DNA from: RGIG990 sp045589455
GTDB lineage: Bacteria > Verrucomicrobiota > Kiritimatiellia > RFP12 > UBA3636
Assembly: GCA_045589455.1 (NCBI GenBank)
Contig: JAZNPC010000023.1
Location: 1-26,807 of the forward strand
Length of the DNA stretch: 26,807 bases
Reading direction: 5' to 3'
Positions 17,437 through 26,326 of the stretch are shown piece after piece (position 1 is the stretch's first letter; each line of letters starts with the position of its first letter). The position numbers were made by a program, and so were the translations under genes. Under the pieces are notes generated by a model that saw nothing but the letters and a program-made list of their open reading frames with translations, had not been told where the DNA came from and made no database searches.

Positions 17437-20082
17437 TTACTTGCACTTAATTGCTGCTTGTGCTGCTGCCAAGCGTGCGATAGGCACACGGAATGGGCTG
17501 CAGGAAACATAATCCAAGCCAATCTTGTGGCAGAACTCAACAGAGGTTGGATCACCACCATGCTCACCACAAATACCTGTGTGGATTGTTGGACGAGCTG
17601 CGCGACCTAGCTTGCAAGCCATATCCATTAGCTTACCAACACCAATCTGGTCAAGCTTAACGAATGGGTCGTTCTCGTAAATCTTTGTGTCATAGTATGC
17701 ACCAAGGAACTTACCAGCATCGTCACGGCTGAAGCCAAATGTCATCTGAGTTAGATCGTTTGTACCAAAGCAGAAGAACTCAGCTTCCTTAGCAATATCA
17801 TCTGCTGTTAGAGCAGCACGTGGAATTTCAATCATTGTACCAACCTCATACTTGAGCTCAGCACCTGCTTGACGAATCTCCTCATCAGCTACAGCTGTAA
17901 CGATATCCTTAACAAACTTGAATTCCTTCAAATCACCTGTTAGAGGGATCATAATCTCAGGCTTTACATTCCACTCTGGGTGTAGCTTCTGAACCTTGAT
18001 TGCTGCACGGATAACAGCCTTTGTCTGCATCTTAGCGATTTCAGGGAAAGTAACTGTCAAGCGGCAACCACGGTGACCCATCATTGGGTTAAACTCGTGC
18101 AAGCTTGCAATGATTTCCTTGATTCTTGAAACTGGCTTATTCTGTGCCTTAGCAAGAGCCTCGATATCAGCCTCCTCTGTAGGAACAAATTCGTGTAGAG
18201 GTGGATCTAGGAAGCGGATTGTTACAGGAGCACCCTCAAGAGCTGTATATAGCTGCTCAAAGTCATCCTGCTGATATGGAAGAATCTTGCCAAGTGCAAT
18301 CTCGCGCTCCTCTAGAGTATCTGCGCAAATCATCTCACGGAATGCAGCAATTCTCTCTGGCTCGAAGAACATGTGCTCTGTACGGCATAGACCAATACCC
18401 TCAGCACCTAGCTCGCGTGCCTTCTTTGCATCACGTGGAGTATCTGCATTTGTGCGAACCTTTAGTGTGCGGAACTTATCAGCCCAAGCCATGATGCGGC
18501 CAAACTCGCCACCGATTGTTGCATCAACTGTTGGGATGATACCATCATAAACACAGCCTGTTGCACCATCGATTGAAATCCAATCACCCTCGTGATATAG
18601 CTTACCAGCAAGCTTAAATTCCTTGTTATCCTCATCCATAATGATTGCATCGCATCCAGAAACGCAGCATGTACCCATACCACGAGCAACAACTGCTGCG
18701 TGAGATGTCATACCACCACGAACTGTCAAGATACCCTGAGCAGCCTTCATGCCCTCGATATCCTCTGGAGATGTCTCTAGACGAACAAGAACAACCTTCT
18801 CACCCTTTGCCTTCCATGCCTTTGCATCGTCAGCAGTGAATACTACGCGACCACATGCAGCGCCTGGAGAAGCAGCTAGAGCGCGTGCAACTGGTGTTGC
18901 AAGCTTTAGAGCTGTTGTATCGAACTGTGGGTGAAGCAATGTATCAAGATTTCTTGGGTCAATCATCATTACTGCTTCTTCCTCTGTGCGAACGCCCTCG
19001 TCAACTAGGTCGCAAGCAATCTTAAGAGCAGCACGTGCAGTACGCTTACCATTACGAGTCTGAAGCATGTATAGGTGCTTATTCTCGATTGTAAATTCCA
19101 TATCCTGCATATCACGGTAGTGAGACTCAAGAGTCTTACATACGTCGCAGAACTGAGCATAAACCTCTGGCATAATCTCGGCCATCTTTGCGATAGGCAT
19201 TGGAGTACGAACACCAGCAACAACGTCCTCACCCTGAGCGTTCATTAGGAACTCACCCATAAGCTGCTTTTCACCAGTAGCAGGATCACGTGTGAAAGCA
19301 ACACCTGTACCAGACTCGTCATTTAGGTTACCAAAAGCCATCATCTGTACGTTTACAGCAGTACCCCAGCTATATGGGATATCGTTATCACGGCGATAAA
19401 CGTTAGCGCGTGGGTTATCCCATGAACGGAACACAGCCTTGATTGCCTCAAATAGCTGTACCTTTGGATCTGATGGGAAGTCCTCACCAATCTTTGCCTT
19501 GTACTCTGCCTTAAACTGAGAAGCTAGCTCCTTTAGGTCGTCAGCTGTTAGATCAACGTCATTTGTAACGCCCTTACGCTCCTTCATTTCATCGATAAGC
19601 TTTTCGAAGTACTTCTTACCAACCTCCATAACAACATCAGAGAACATCTGAATGAAGCGACGGTAGCAGTCATAAGCCCAACGTGGGTTGCCTGACTTCT
19701 TTGCAAGAACTTCAACTACTGTCTCGTTAAGACCTAGGTTTAGAATTGTATCCATCATACCAGGCATAGAAGCACGAGCGCCTGAACGAACAGATACAAG
19801 CAAAGGATTCTCTGCATCGCCAAACTTCTTACCAGCAGAAGCTTCAAGCTTAGCGATATTTTCCATAATCTGAGCCTGAATATCTTCTCCAATTTGCTTG
19901 CCGTCATCATAATAACGAGTACAAGCCTCTGTTGAAATTGTAAAGCCTTGAGGTACTGGAAGGCCAATTAGGCTCATTTCTGCAAGGTTAGCGCCTTTAC
20001 CACCAAGCAAATTGCGCATCTCTGCATTACCTTCTGTCTGACCTGCTCCGAAGAAGTATACAAACTTTGATTTATCTGACAT
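17437..20082 (-). CDS. ppdK: Pyruvate, phosphate dikinase
   Basis: Interconverts pyruvate, ATP and phosphate with phosphoenolpyruvate, AMP and pyrophosphate. In anaerobes it often works in glycolysis in place of pyruvate kinase, or in gluconeogenesis. The N-terminal ATP-grasp domain begins with YFFGAGQTEG and LLGGKGANLAEM. The swivelling domain has GGMTSHAAVVARGMG with the phospho-carrier histidine H461. The C-terminal PEP/pyruvate barrel has EGIGLCRTEHMFF, FGTNDLTQMTFGFSRDDA and GICGEHGGDP with the catalytic cysteine C838. The length of 881 and residue spacing match the Clostridium symbiosum enzyme (H455, C831). Ribosome site TAGGAA. It has a strong promoter and a leader of about 125 bases containing a 7-bp hairpin. 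Single-gene transcript. No adjacent PPDK regulatory protein (DUF299) gene is seen. Confidence 0.97.
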   Translation of the reverse strand: MSDKSKFVYFFGAGQTEGNAEMRNLLGGKGANLAEMSLIGLPVPQGFTISTEACTRYYDDGKQIGEDIQAQIMENIAKLEASAGKKFGDAENPLLVSVRSGARASMPGMMDTILNLGLNETVVEVLAKKSGNPRWAYDCYRRFIQMFSDVVMEVGKKYFEKLIDEMKERKGVTNDVDLTADDLKELASQFKAEYKAKIGEDFPSDPKVQLFEAIKAVFRSWDNPRANVYRRDNDIPYSWGTAVNVQMMAFGNLNDESGTGVAFTRDPATGEKQLMGEFLMNAQGEDVVAGVRTPMPIAKMAEIMPEVYAQFCDVCKTLESHYRDMQDMEFTIENKHLYMLQTRNGKRTARAALKIACDLVDEGVRTEEEAVMMIDPRNLDTLLHPQFDTTALKLATPVARALAASPGAACGRVVFTADDAKAWKAKGEKVVLVRLETSPEDIEGMKAAQGILTVRGGMTSHAAVVARGMGTCCVSGCDAIIMDEDNKEFKLAGKLYHEGDWISIDGATGCVYDGIIPTVDATIGGEFGRIMAWADKFRTLKVRTNADTPRDAKKARELGAEGIGLCRTEHMFFEPERIAAFREMICADTLEEREIALGKILPYQQDDFEQLYTALEGAPVTIRFLDPPLHEFVPTEEADIEALAKAQNKPVSRIKEIIASLHEFNPMMGHRGCRLTVTFPEIAKMQTKAVIRAAIKVQKLHPEWNVKPEIMIPLTGDLKEFKFVKDIVTAVADEEIRQAGAELKYEVGTMIEIPRAALTADDIAKEAEFFCFGTNDLTQMTFGFSRDDAGKFLGAYYDTKIYENDPFVKLDQIGVGKLMDMACKLGRAARPTIHTGICGEHGGDPTSVEFCHKIGLDYVSCSPFRVPIARLAAAQAAIKCK

Positions 20083-20123
20083 TTTTTATTCCTATTTTTA
20101 GGTGTTACAACAATACAATAACA

Positions 20124-20155
20124 ATGTAAACAGTGCCCTATTGCCTCATTTACAT
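20124..20155 (-). promoter_or_regulatory. Hairpin in the ppdK leader
   Basis: On the transcribed strand ATGTAAA pairs with TTTACAT (plus coordinates 20124-20130 and 20149-20155) around an 18-base loop. It lies about 40 bases before the ppdK start and could affect mRNA stability or translation. No known riboswitch was recognised. Confidence 0.3.
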
Positions 20156-20213
20156 GCTATTTTATATAACCTATTATAATATTAAACATTTATTTCTTTT
20201 AATGATGCGCCTA

Positions 20214-20242
20214 ATTCTAATATAGATTAGTTACAGAGTCAA
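20214..20242 (-). promoter_or_regulatory. ppdK promoter
   Basis: Reading minus: -35 TTGACT (20237-20242), 17-base spacer, -10 TAGAAT (20214-20219). Near-consensus with ideal spacing, about 130 bases upstream of the ATG. Confidence 0.8.
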
Positions 20243-20253
20243 CCATTTATTTT

Positions 20254-20510
20254 TTGCAAGGTTGATAGCTTGCAAAACGATACAACAATCAACAGCCAAC
20301 AATCAACAAATTGAAGAGCGCCGGAGCGCGCGCAACTACTTTCGGTTGATGGAGGTGCCATGAACGATTGTGACAGGGCTCCTCCATCCTTTTGTCTGGT
20401 GCTAGCCAAAATGCAACCGCGTTTTGTGACTCGCAGTGCTCAGTGACCAGATTGGCGTGGCAGCGCTAGCTTTGCGAGAGAGAATTATGCTCAAGCACCG
20501 CAGCATCCGC
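20254..20510 (+). ncRNA. Second GC-rich hairpin island sharing a 3' motif with the 421-880 RNA
   Basis: No protein gene is visible. Features are TTGCAAG/CTTGCAA hairpin (20254-20275), two copies of CAATCAACA (about 20286 and 20300), a perfect 8-bp helix GATGGAGG 20348-20355 / CCTCCATC 20381-20388, CTGGT 20396-20400 / ACCAG 20446-20450 enclosing CAAAA 20407-20411 / TTTTG 20422-20426. Near its end, 20474-20500 reads TTGCG, then GAGAGA, then TTATGCTCAAGCACC, which almost repeats 847-876 in the first island. The upstream parts of the two islands are not obviously alike. This may be a diverged relative, a truncated copy or a different RNA using the same end. Strand is inferred from the motif orientation. 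Confidence 0.35.
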
Positions 20511-20531
20511 ACAAATCCGGTGAATCCTGTC

Positions 20532-20555
20532 AAAAAAACGCGCGCTTATGCGCGT
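20532..20555 (-). terminator. Intrinsic terminator of the araA-GHL10-binding protein direction
   Basis: On minus the stem ACGCGC/GCGCGT (20550-20555 with 20538-20543, 6-base loop) is followed by T7 (20532-20538). It ends minus-strand transcription coming from the binding-protein gene. Confidence 0.75.
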
Positions 20556-20916
20556 GGCGGGTACCACCACCGGGACCGCCATCTGGAGGAGAAATTATAC
20601 ACTTCCAATCATTTGAAGCCAGCCACTCTACTCCGCTCATTCTAAACCCACGGATTTCCCAGCCTGCTAATTGTCTACAATATGTGCAGTTTGGGAATAG
20701 TCCAGATGGACTAGCTTCCATATATACGGGTAAATGATATTCACGATGGCACGCCATTTCATATTAAAGCTTCCTCCATCAGGCGATATGAGATTGCCTC
20801 CACGCGCATAACAGAATCAGAGCCTTGATAATTATACTCATCACGTACATCGCCCTCAATTGGGAAGAATGTATCTAGCATTGTATTCCAACGTCCACTT
20901 GTTAGTTGGTTTAATC
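20556..20916 (-). other. Unrecognised, possibly decayed coding stretch before the terminator
   Basis: Between the binding-protein stop and the terminator, minus-strand frames look protein-like but are broken. From the stop at 20917 an open frame reads LTSGRWNTMLDTFFPIEGD and continues to MEEALI before a stop at 20759-20761. A second frame then runs from an ATG at 20757, with RQLAGWEIRGFRMSG in it, into the terminator stem. A third short frame starts at the overlapping ATG. I recognise no family. A frameshifted remnant of one gene is the simplest reading, but short genuine peptides or chance frames cannot be excluded. No clear ribosome site supports a separate start. Confidence 0.25.
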
Positions 20917-22710
20917 CTATTCTGTAACAAAAGGCATAGGAAGAACGGCTCCATTCTGTTGAGCCCACTCTAAGGCATCTGCCCTATCCTCATCATACCA
21001 CCAATAAACTATGGCATCATCCTCGTTACCATATCTTGATAGAATCTTTTCTGGGACACCAAATTTATTCCACCAAAGTAAACGCGTACTTGCTGTATTC
21101 CACAAAAGAATATATGGGCATTCTTTAGCAACAATGCTATCAATCTCACGGCATATCTCATTACGACGAGCCAAATCAAAGCATGTTTTTTGCTCCTCAA
21201 TTAATTCATCTACTCGTGGATTCGAAAAACCGGTAATATTTACTCCACCATTGATAGCCGCATGCTCTGAAGACCACATTCCCTCTGGATCCTTAAATAG
21301 CCCAGCACCCCAAGCACACCAAGACATCTCAAAGTTATAGGAATCCATATCGCGCGACCAAGCAGACCAATCCTTTCTATCGATCTCAAGTTGAATACCA
21401 ACCTTCTCTAAATCAGCACGATACAAAGCAAGGAACTTATCTGATGTTCCAGAATCATTTGATAGAAATGTGATTACAAATTCCTTCCCATTCTTTTCTA
21501 ACCAACCAGTTTCTGGATTAATTTTCCAACCGGCTTCACTCAACAATTCCACAGCCTTTTCTGGATTATAATCATAGCTTTGATTTAAACATGGTGTATT
21601 TTCATCATACAAATCCTCATAGTATGATTTATGGAAAAAATATTGCCCAAACATCATTGTTGAATTCATTGTTGGACGATCTAGAAGATAAGCTAAAGCC
21701 TGACGAACCCTTACATCATTATATGGCTCACGGCGCATATTCATTGCAAAGCCTTGAAAGCCTATTGGCTTATTATTATTTATAGCTTTAGCAACAATCC
21801 AATTTTTGTCAAAACGCTCTCCTTGAATTTCTTGGACCCAAATTCTAGCAGAGTAAATTGGATAAAGGTCAAAGCCACCCTTTCTAAACACCTCCCAGGC
21901 ATTTTCTCTGTCTGTATGAAAACGATACTCAATAAAATCAAAATTATATAGATTTTGATTGGATGGGCGATTATTTTGCCACCAATCATCACGACGCTGC
22001 ATTGTAAGTGAAATATTTTCCTTTATGCCCGCTAATTTATATGGACCTGAGACAACTGGAAAATCAAAATTTATCTTATTAAAATCTTTTCCTTCAAAGC
22101 AATGCTTGGGAAGAATTGGAAAACCGCTAATTGTACCAAGATTCCTCCAATGGGTTTCTGTAGCTGTAAATTTAATAGTATAATCATCTATTACCACAGG
22201 TGGTATTTTTAAAAAAGTTTCTAACCCTATTTTGTATGATCCCGTTAGATTTTTAGGGTCCATAATAGCATTAAAGCTCCAAAGAACATCATGCGCAGTG
22301 ATAGGCATTCCATCACTCCATCTTGCAGCTGGATCAATTTTGAAAATAAAGACCTTGCCGCAGCATGGCGACACACTCCATTCGCTAGCAAGATTAGGTA
22401 CATAATCTGCTGTAATTGGATCTCGACCAAGCAAGGTTTCATACATCATATAAAACACTTGGCTTGAAAATGAATTATTATCTAAGAGAGCATTGAGACT
22501 TTTAGGAACAGCACTACCCCAAATTGCTAGCTTTCCTCCACGCTTTGCATATGGAGACGCATATGGATTTGGCTGTTCAACCCAATCCTCCTTTGGGAAC
22601 CATTCCTGGGCACACGCCGGAGCTGGTGGTGCATCAACTACATTTGATGCCAATGCTATAGCCATTGGCAATACGATTAATGCTGTAAATATTCTCAATT
22701 TCATAACCAT
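20917..22710 (-). CDS. Extracellular solute-binding protein, family 5 (YejA/OppA-like)
   Basis: Binding component of a peptide/oligosaccharide-type ABC importer. Residues 1 to about 21 (MVMKLRIF then a hydrophobic run ending ALAS) form a signal peptide. No lipobox cysteine is convincing (PAPAC lacks the usual LxGC), so a periplasmic protein is more likely than a lipoprotein. The mature part has the family-5 layout: KSLNALLDNNSFSSQVFYMM, then YETLLGRD, VPNLASEWSVS, KIDPAARWSDGMPITAHDV, and later VRQALAYLLDRPTMN. These resemble YejA-type proteins. The stop codon of the upstream hydrolase gene overlaps this start by one base (TAATG), so they are co-translated. A second ATG two codons on is an alternative start. 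No permease or ATPase genes follow; a terminator does. The ligand cannot be deduced, though sugar-related neighbours make an oligosaccharide or glycopeptide plausible. Confidence 0.88.
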   Translation of the reverse strand: MVMKLRIFTALIVLPMAIALASNVVDAPPAPACAQEWFPKEDWVEQPNPYASPYAKRGGKLAIWGSAVPKSLNALLDNNSFSSQVFYMMYETLLGRDPITADYVPNLASEWSVSPCCGKVFIFKIDPAARWSDGMPITAHDVLWSFNAIMDPKNLTGSYKIGLETFLKIPPVVIDDYTIKFTATETHWRNLGTISGFPILPKHCFEGKDFNKINFDFPVVSGPYKLAGIKENISLTMQRRDDWWQNNRPSNQNLYNFDFIEYRFHTDRENAWEVFRKGGFDLYPIYSARIWVQEIQGERFDKNWIVAKAINNNKPIGFQGFAMNMRREPYNDVRVRQALAYLLDRPTMNSTMMFGQYFFHKSYYEDLYDENTPCLNQSYDYNPEKAVELLSEAGWKINPETGWLEKNGKEFVITFLSNDSGTSDKFLALYRADLEKVGIQLEIDRKDWSAWSRDMDSYNFEMSWCAWGAGLFKDPEGMWSSEHAAINGGVNITGFSNPRVDELIEEQKTCFDLARRNEICREIDSIVAKECPYILLWNTASTRLLWWNKFGVPEKILSRYGNEDDAIVYWWYDEDRADALEWAQQNGAVLPMPFVTE

Positions 22711-24650
22711 TACTTCTTTTGATCGTTAACTAGTTCTAAAGCAGGTAGCACCTCAGCCTCTAAATACTCTTCATAGCTATATAACGAAATACCCATAAGC
22801 TTTTTAAAGCCTGCAAAGCGCAACTGATGGAAAACATCAGTAACACTTAGCATTCCTTCAAAAGAATTTACTCCAATACCTGAAACAATTTTATCTCGAT
22901 ATTTAGGATCTGCTTGCGCACTCACTAATTCACGATATAGTTCTATATCATGAGTGTAATTCATAGCAACAACAAAGTCAACGATTCCTTCGTCAATCCA
23001 AGCCTCCCAATCCTGGCCAATTGAATAAATGCAGGTTGGATATCTACCAAAAACAGCTGTAGAGAACAAGACATTTGGAGCTTCTTTTTTTAACTCTCCT
23101 TTAACATGACGAACGACCTCTGTCACATTTTGTGTCCTCCATCGATCATACTGAGTACGATACTTTCCCTTGAAAGCAATATCTGCAGGCCAATTGATGC
23201 TTTTTAGTTTAGCAAATTCCATGAAATCGGCCTTATCATTTGGCGATTTGATATAATTAGTTGGGAAATCTGGGTATCTAATATAATCTAAGTGAATACC
23301 ATCAAAGCCATAATTCTTTGCCAAATATACCACAATATCACCCAACATTACTCGTGTCTGTGGATGGTTTGGATTCAACCAATGGATAGAAGAATTATTT
23401 GCAACTCCTTCCATTGTCATCCCACGCTCTTTATAATCAAGCCACCTTGCATCTGACATAAATTCACCATTGAGCGAATAAATCCATGCATGTGTTCGTA
23501 TACCTGCCTCCTTGTATAAGGCAATCATCTCACGCACATCATTTTCTAAAGACTTTTCTTTTAACAAAGGAATATTAGGAAGAGGAACAACACTCCAGCC
23601 TGGAGCAGCCATTTCCATAAAGACATCAGTTACTCCAGCAGCCTTCAAATGCTCAACCGCTGCTTGCTTATTTTTTGCGTGAGCTGCCACGGTTGATTTA
23701 TCCCACACAGCTACAACACGTAGCTTTATACGCCCATCAAGCAATGCTTGTGTGAGTTCTAGCTCTTTACGAAGCTCACAAAGCTGCTTCACTGCTTTTG
23801 CAAAAAGTCCTTGAGAAAAGCTTATGTCTATCTCTGCATTTAAAGCACGCAAAAGCTCCATCTTTTCTTTTAACCTTGGATATGGCGTATTTTTATAGTG
23901 CTCATAAAGAGCTGGAACTGATTTTTGAGGGATTGTCCCATTTATTTCCATACGTAGTTTTTTGGCTGCAGAACGCCAAAGTGTTGGATTTGTGCCTCCT
24001 ACTATAGAAGCAACAAAGAATGTATAGTCTGTTGGATTTGCATATTCACTTGGAAGAAAGCTTACCCAATAACCATTTTTTGTTTCTAATATACCAATCG
24101 GTCCCTTATTACCTGCAGTACTCTCCCAAGAACCGATTGCTCTAGCATCACCTTGTGGGATTAGTTGTATAACAGAAGGTATCACATGTTCATAATCATC
24201 TGGCATATGTATGGGGCGAGGCCATGTGAATACAAGACGCTTCCACTTTTCATCCTTACTCTCTGGTTTAACAAATCCATCTATCTTTATATCCATGAGC
24301 TTTGCTAAAGCCGCAGAGTCTGAAAAAAACACACAAATCTTACCGCCACGTTCAATAAATTTCTTTAACTCGGTAACAAATTCTTTACTTGGATTTTGGC
24401 AAAGCAATAGGTTTACAGTTTTACATTCCTTAGGAAATGCATTTTTAAAATCTTTATCCGAATATACTTCAGCATCAAAGCCAACCCTAGAGAGATGGCG
24501 CTTCATTCCATTTGCTCGTCGTTCTGCAAATGCAACTTCCTTTTTGTTCCAAAGTGAATTTTCTCCGTAAATAATAGATACCTCTGCGGCACGCAATAGA
24601 GGTGTCACTAATAAAAACAACAAACAAAAAAGAAATAATTTTCTAAGCAT
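22710..24650 (-). CDS. Secreted two-domain glycosidase-like protein (DUF187/GHL10 family)
   Basis: A signal peptide is clear (residues 1-21, MLRKLFLFC start, cleavage near LLRA-AEV). Residues of about 22-235 look like a glutamine-amidotransferase-like or beta-galactosidase-trimerisation-like Rossmann domain (FIERGGKICVFFSDS). A helical segment (about 250-305) links to a TIM-barrel domain of the glycosyl-hydrolase-like family 10 (PF02638, YngK-like): AAVEHLKAAGVTDVFMEM, then RTHAWIYSLNGEF, WLNPNHPQTR and the hallmark GIHLDYIRYP with D455. Members act on, or are thought to act on, glycans or peptidoglycan-related sugars, and this one's substrate is unknown. It lies between araA (134 bases) and the binding protein (1-base overlap), which suggests a role in sugar release or capture at the cell surface or periplasm. 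Family call is firm for the barrel, tentative for the N-terminal domain. Confidence 0.82.
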   Translation of the reverse strand: MLRKLFLFCLLFLLVTPLLRAAEVSIIYGENSLWNKKEVAFAERRANGMKRHLSRVGFDAEVYSDKDFKNAFPKECKTVNLLLCQNPSKEFVTELKKFIERGGKICVFFSDSAALAKLMDIKIDGFVKPESKDEKWKRLVFTWPRPIHMPDDYEHVIPSVIQLIPQGDARAIGSWESTAGNKGPIGILETKNGYWVSFLPSEYANPTDYTFFVASIVGGTNPTLWRSAAKKLRMEINGTIPQKSVPALYEHYKNTPYPRLKEKMELLRALNAEIDISFSQGLFAKAVKQLCELRKELELTQALLDGRIKLRVVAVWDKSTVAAHAKNKQAAVEHLKAAGVTDVFMEMAAPGWSVVPLPNIPLLKEKSLENDVREMIALYKEAGIRTHAWIYSLNGEFMSDARWLDYKERGMTMEGVANNSSIHWLNPNHPQTRVMLGDIVVYLAKNYGFDGIHLDYIRYPDFPTNYIKSPNDKADFMEFAKLKSINWPADIAFKGKYRTQYDRWRTQNVTEVVRHVKGELKKEAPNVLFSTAVFGRYPTCIYSIGQDWEAWIDEGIVDFVVAMNYTHDIELYRELVSAQADPKYRDKIVSGIGVNSFEGMLSVTDVFHQLRFAGFKKLMGISLYSYEEYLEAEVLPALELVNDQKK

Positions 24651-24693
24651 TTAATCTAAATTTCCAACAAAGCTAAGCTACTTAAAAATATTA

Positions 24694-24776
24694 GTCCTAA
24701 ACGGCGGCAGGCGCCGTCGAATAGGACATAATCGAATTACCTAATTGGTAATATTGTGTGCCATAAAGGCAACACA
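24694..24776 (-). other. Tandem hairpins between araA and the GHL10 gene
   Basis: Three stem-loops sit in the 134-base gap. GTCCTA/TAGGAC (24694-24699/24722-24727) encloses ACGGCG/CGCCGT (24701-24706/24712-24717). ATTACC/GGTAAT lies at about 24736-24752. GTGTG-GCC with GGC-CACAC lies at about 24757-24776. No U-tract follows on minus, so read-through from araA is possible. They may act as mRNA processing or stability elements that set different levels of araA and the distal genes. Confidence 0.4.
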
Positions 24777-24784
24777 CCTATGCA

Positions 24785-26278
24785 TTAAAATGCAGCATCA
24801 TTCCAGCGCAATTCATTGCGGAAGCCACGTATTGTTGTAGCCTCATCAATGTATACGCACTCGATACCCATAGCTGCAGCCCAATCGCCCATCTGCTCTG
24901 CAGTTAGGTCATATGAGAATGCTGTGTGGTGAGCACCACCTGCTAGTAGCCAAGCTTCAGCACCTGTGATTAGGTTTGGCATTGGCTTCCATAGAGCAGT
25001 TGCTACTGGGAGCTTAGGCATTGGTGTATCCTGTGGCAAGCACTCAACATCATTTACTATCAAGCGGAAGCGGTGACCAAGATCAACAAGAGAGCAAGCA
25101 ACGCCACGGCCTGGCTTTGATGTGAATACCAAGCGAGCAGGATCCTCACGCTGACCCATTGATAGGAACTGCACCTTCATTACTGGCTTCTCAGCAGCAA
25201 CTGTTGGGCAGATTTCAAGCATATGAGACTGAAGTATTGACTCATTTCCAGCAGGAAGATTATATGTATAATCCTCGAAGAATGATGTACCCTTTGCATT
25301 CTTAATGCCTGTTGTCATAATCTTCATTAAGCGAACCATAGCTGCGGTCTTCCAGTCGCCCTCAGCACCAAAGCCATAGCCCTCTGCCATCAAGCGCTGA
25401 ATTGCAAGACCAGGAAGCTGCTTCAAACCACCAAGCATCTGGAAGTTTGTTACGATTGCATGGTAATTATGCTCTTCTAGGAAGCGGCGGAAGCCAATTT
25501 CAATACCAGCTTGAACCTCAACATGCTTACGGAATTCTGCTGGCTTGCGACCCTCTAGAACAACGCCATACTGCTCATAATAAAGATCTGTTAAATCCTT
25601 AATCTCTGACTTTTTAACAGCATCTACGTATTCTGCAATATCTGTTACGTTATAAGCATCGATTTCCCAACCAAACTTAATTTCTGCCTCAACCTTGTCG
25701 CCCTCTGTAACAGCAACATCGCGCATATTATCACCTACGCGAAGCACACGAATATGGCTGCTTTCCATAACACCGATAGCTGTGCGCATCCAAGAAGCAA
25801 TACGCTCTTGAACATTTTCATCACTCCAGTGACCAACGATGATTTTGCGCTCGATGCCCATGCGGCTAACGATATGACCAAACTCTCGGTCGCCATGTGC
25901 AGATTGGTTTGTGTTCATAAAATCCATATCGATTGAATCGTATGGAATTTCACGATTAAACTGTGTATGCAAATGAAGTAGTGGCTTACGATATTCTTGA
26001 AGACCTAGAATCCACATTTTTGCTGGGGAGAATGTATGCATCCATGTGATAACACCTGCGCAATTTGGGTCTGCATTTGCATCATTAAAGCATTTACGGA
26101 TAGATGCTGAATCGATAAGTGTTGGCTTTAGCTCAACCTTGAATGGAAGCTTCTTAGAAGCATTAAGTGCTTCCACAATAATCTGAGAATGCTTTGCAAC
26201 TTCCTTTAGGCACTCATCACCATAAAGATCTTGGGAGCCTGTTGCGAACCAAAACTTATATTTTTTTGTCTTTAGCAT
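24785..26278 (-). CDS. araA: L-arabinose isomerase
   Basis: Converts L-arabinose to L-ribulose, the first step of bacterial arabinose catabolism, with a Mn2+ site in the cytoplasm. The protein is 497 residues (E. coli 500) and conserved throughout: FWFATGSQDLYG at the N-terminus, GVITWMHTFSPAKMWI, HTQFNREIPYDSIDMDFMN, NQSAHGDREFGHI, GFGAEGDWKTAAMVR and TSFFEDYTY. LLAGGAHHTAF (H450/H451) contains the last metal ligand. Ribosome site AAAGG lies nine bases before the ATG. A consensus promoter and an 18-bp palindrome lie upstream. Kinase (AraB) and epimerase (AraD) genes are not in the window, so the rest of the pathway must be elsewhere. First gene of a probable cluster with the GHL10 hydrolase and the binding protein. 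Confidence 0.97.
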   Translation of the reverse strand: MLKTKKYKFWFATGSQDLYGDECLKEVAKHSQIIVEALNASKKLPFKVELKPTLIDSASIRKCFNDANADPNCAGVITWMHTFSPAKMWILGLQEYRKPLLHLHTQFNREIPYDSIDMDFMNTNQSAHGDREFGHIVSRMGIERKIIVGHWSDENVQERIASWMRTAIGVMESSHIRVLRVGDNMRDVAVTEGDKVEAEIKFGWEIDAYNVTDIAEYVDAVKKSEIKDLTDLYYEQYGVVLEGRKPAEFRKHVEVQAGIEIGFRRFLEEHNYHAIVTNFQMLGGLKQLPGLAIQRLMAEGYGFGAEGDWKTAAMVRLMKIMTTGIKNAKGTSFFEDYTYNLPAGNESILQSHMLEICPTVAAEKPVMKVQFLSMGQREDPARLVFTSKPGRGVACSLVDLGHRFRLIVNDVECLPQDTPMPKLPVATALWKPMPNLITGAEAWLLAGGAHHTAFSYDLTAEQMGDWAAAMGIECVYIDEATTIRGFRNELRWNDAAF

Positions 26279-26308
26279 AGGGAAAACCTTTCGTACAAGA
26301 TTGTTTTA

Positions 26309-26326
26309 AATTTGATAAATCAAATT
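26309..26326. promoter_or_regulatory. Perfect 18-bp palindrome, candidate operator of araA
   Basis: AATTTGAT-AA-ATCAAATT (arms 26309-26316 and 26319-26326) overlaps the downstream half of the araA -10 box and covers the expected transcription start. This is the position where a repressor would block initiation. The regulator gene is not in the window, and a GntR- or LacI-type arabinose repressor is possible but unproven. Confidence 0.6.

Noticed and set aside
20436..20645. 69-codon plus frame through the second island and terminator
   Set aside because: It reads through a GC-rich terminator stem of the opposite strand and shows no domain.
20759..20968. Separate 69-codon gene overlapping the end of the binding-protein gene
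   Set aside because: Its ATG lies inside the binding-protein gene in another frame with no ribosome site. Only the part past 20917 is kept, as a possible remnant.
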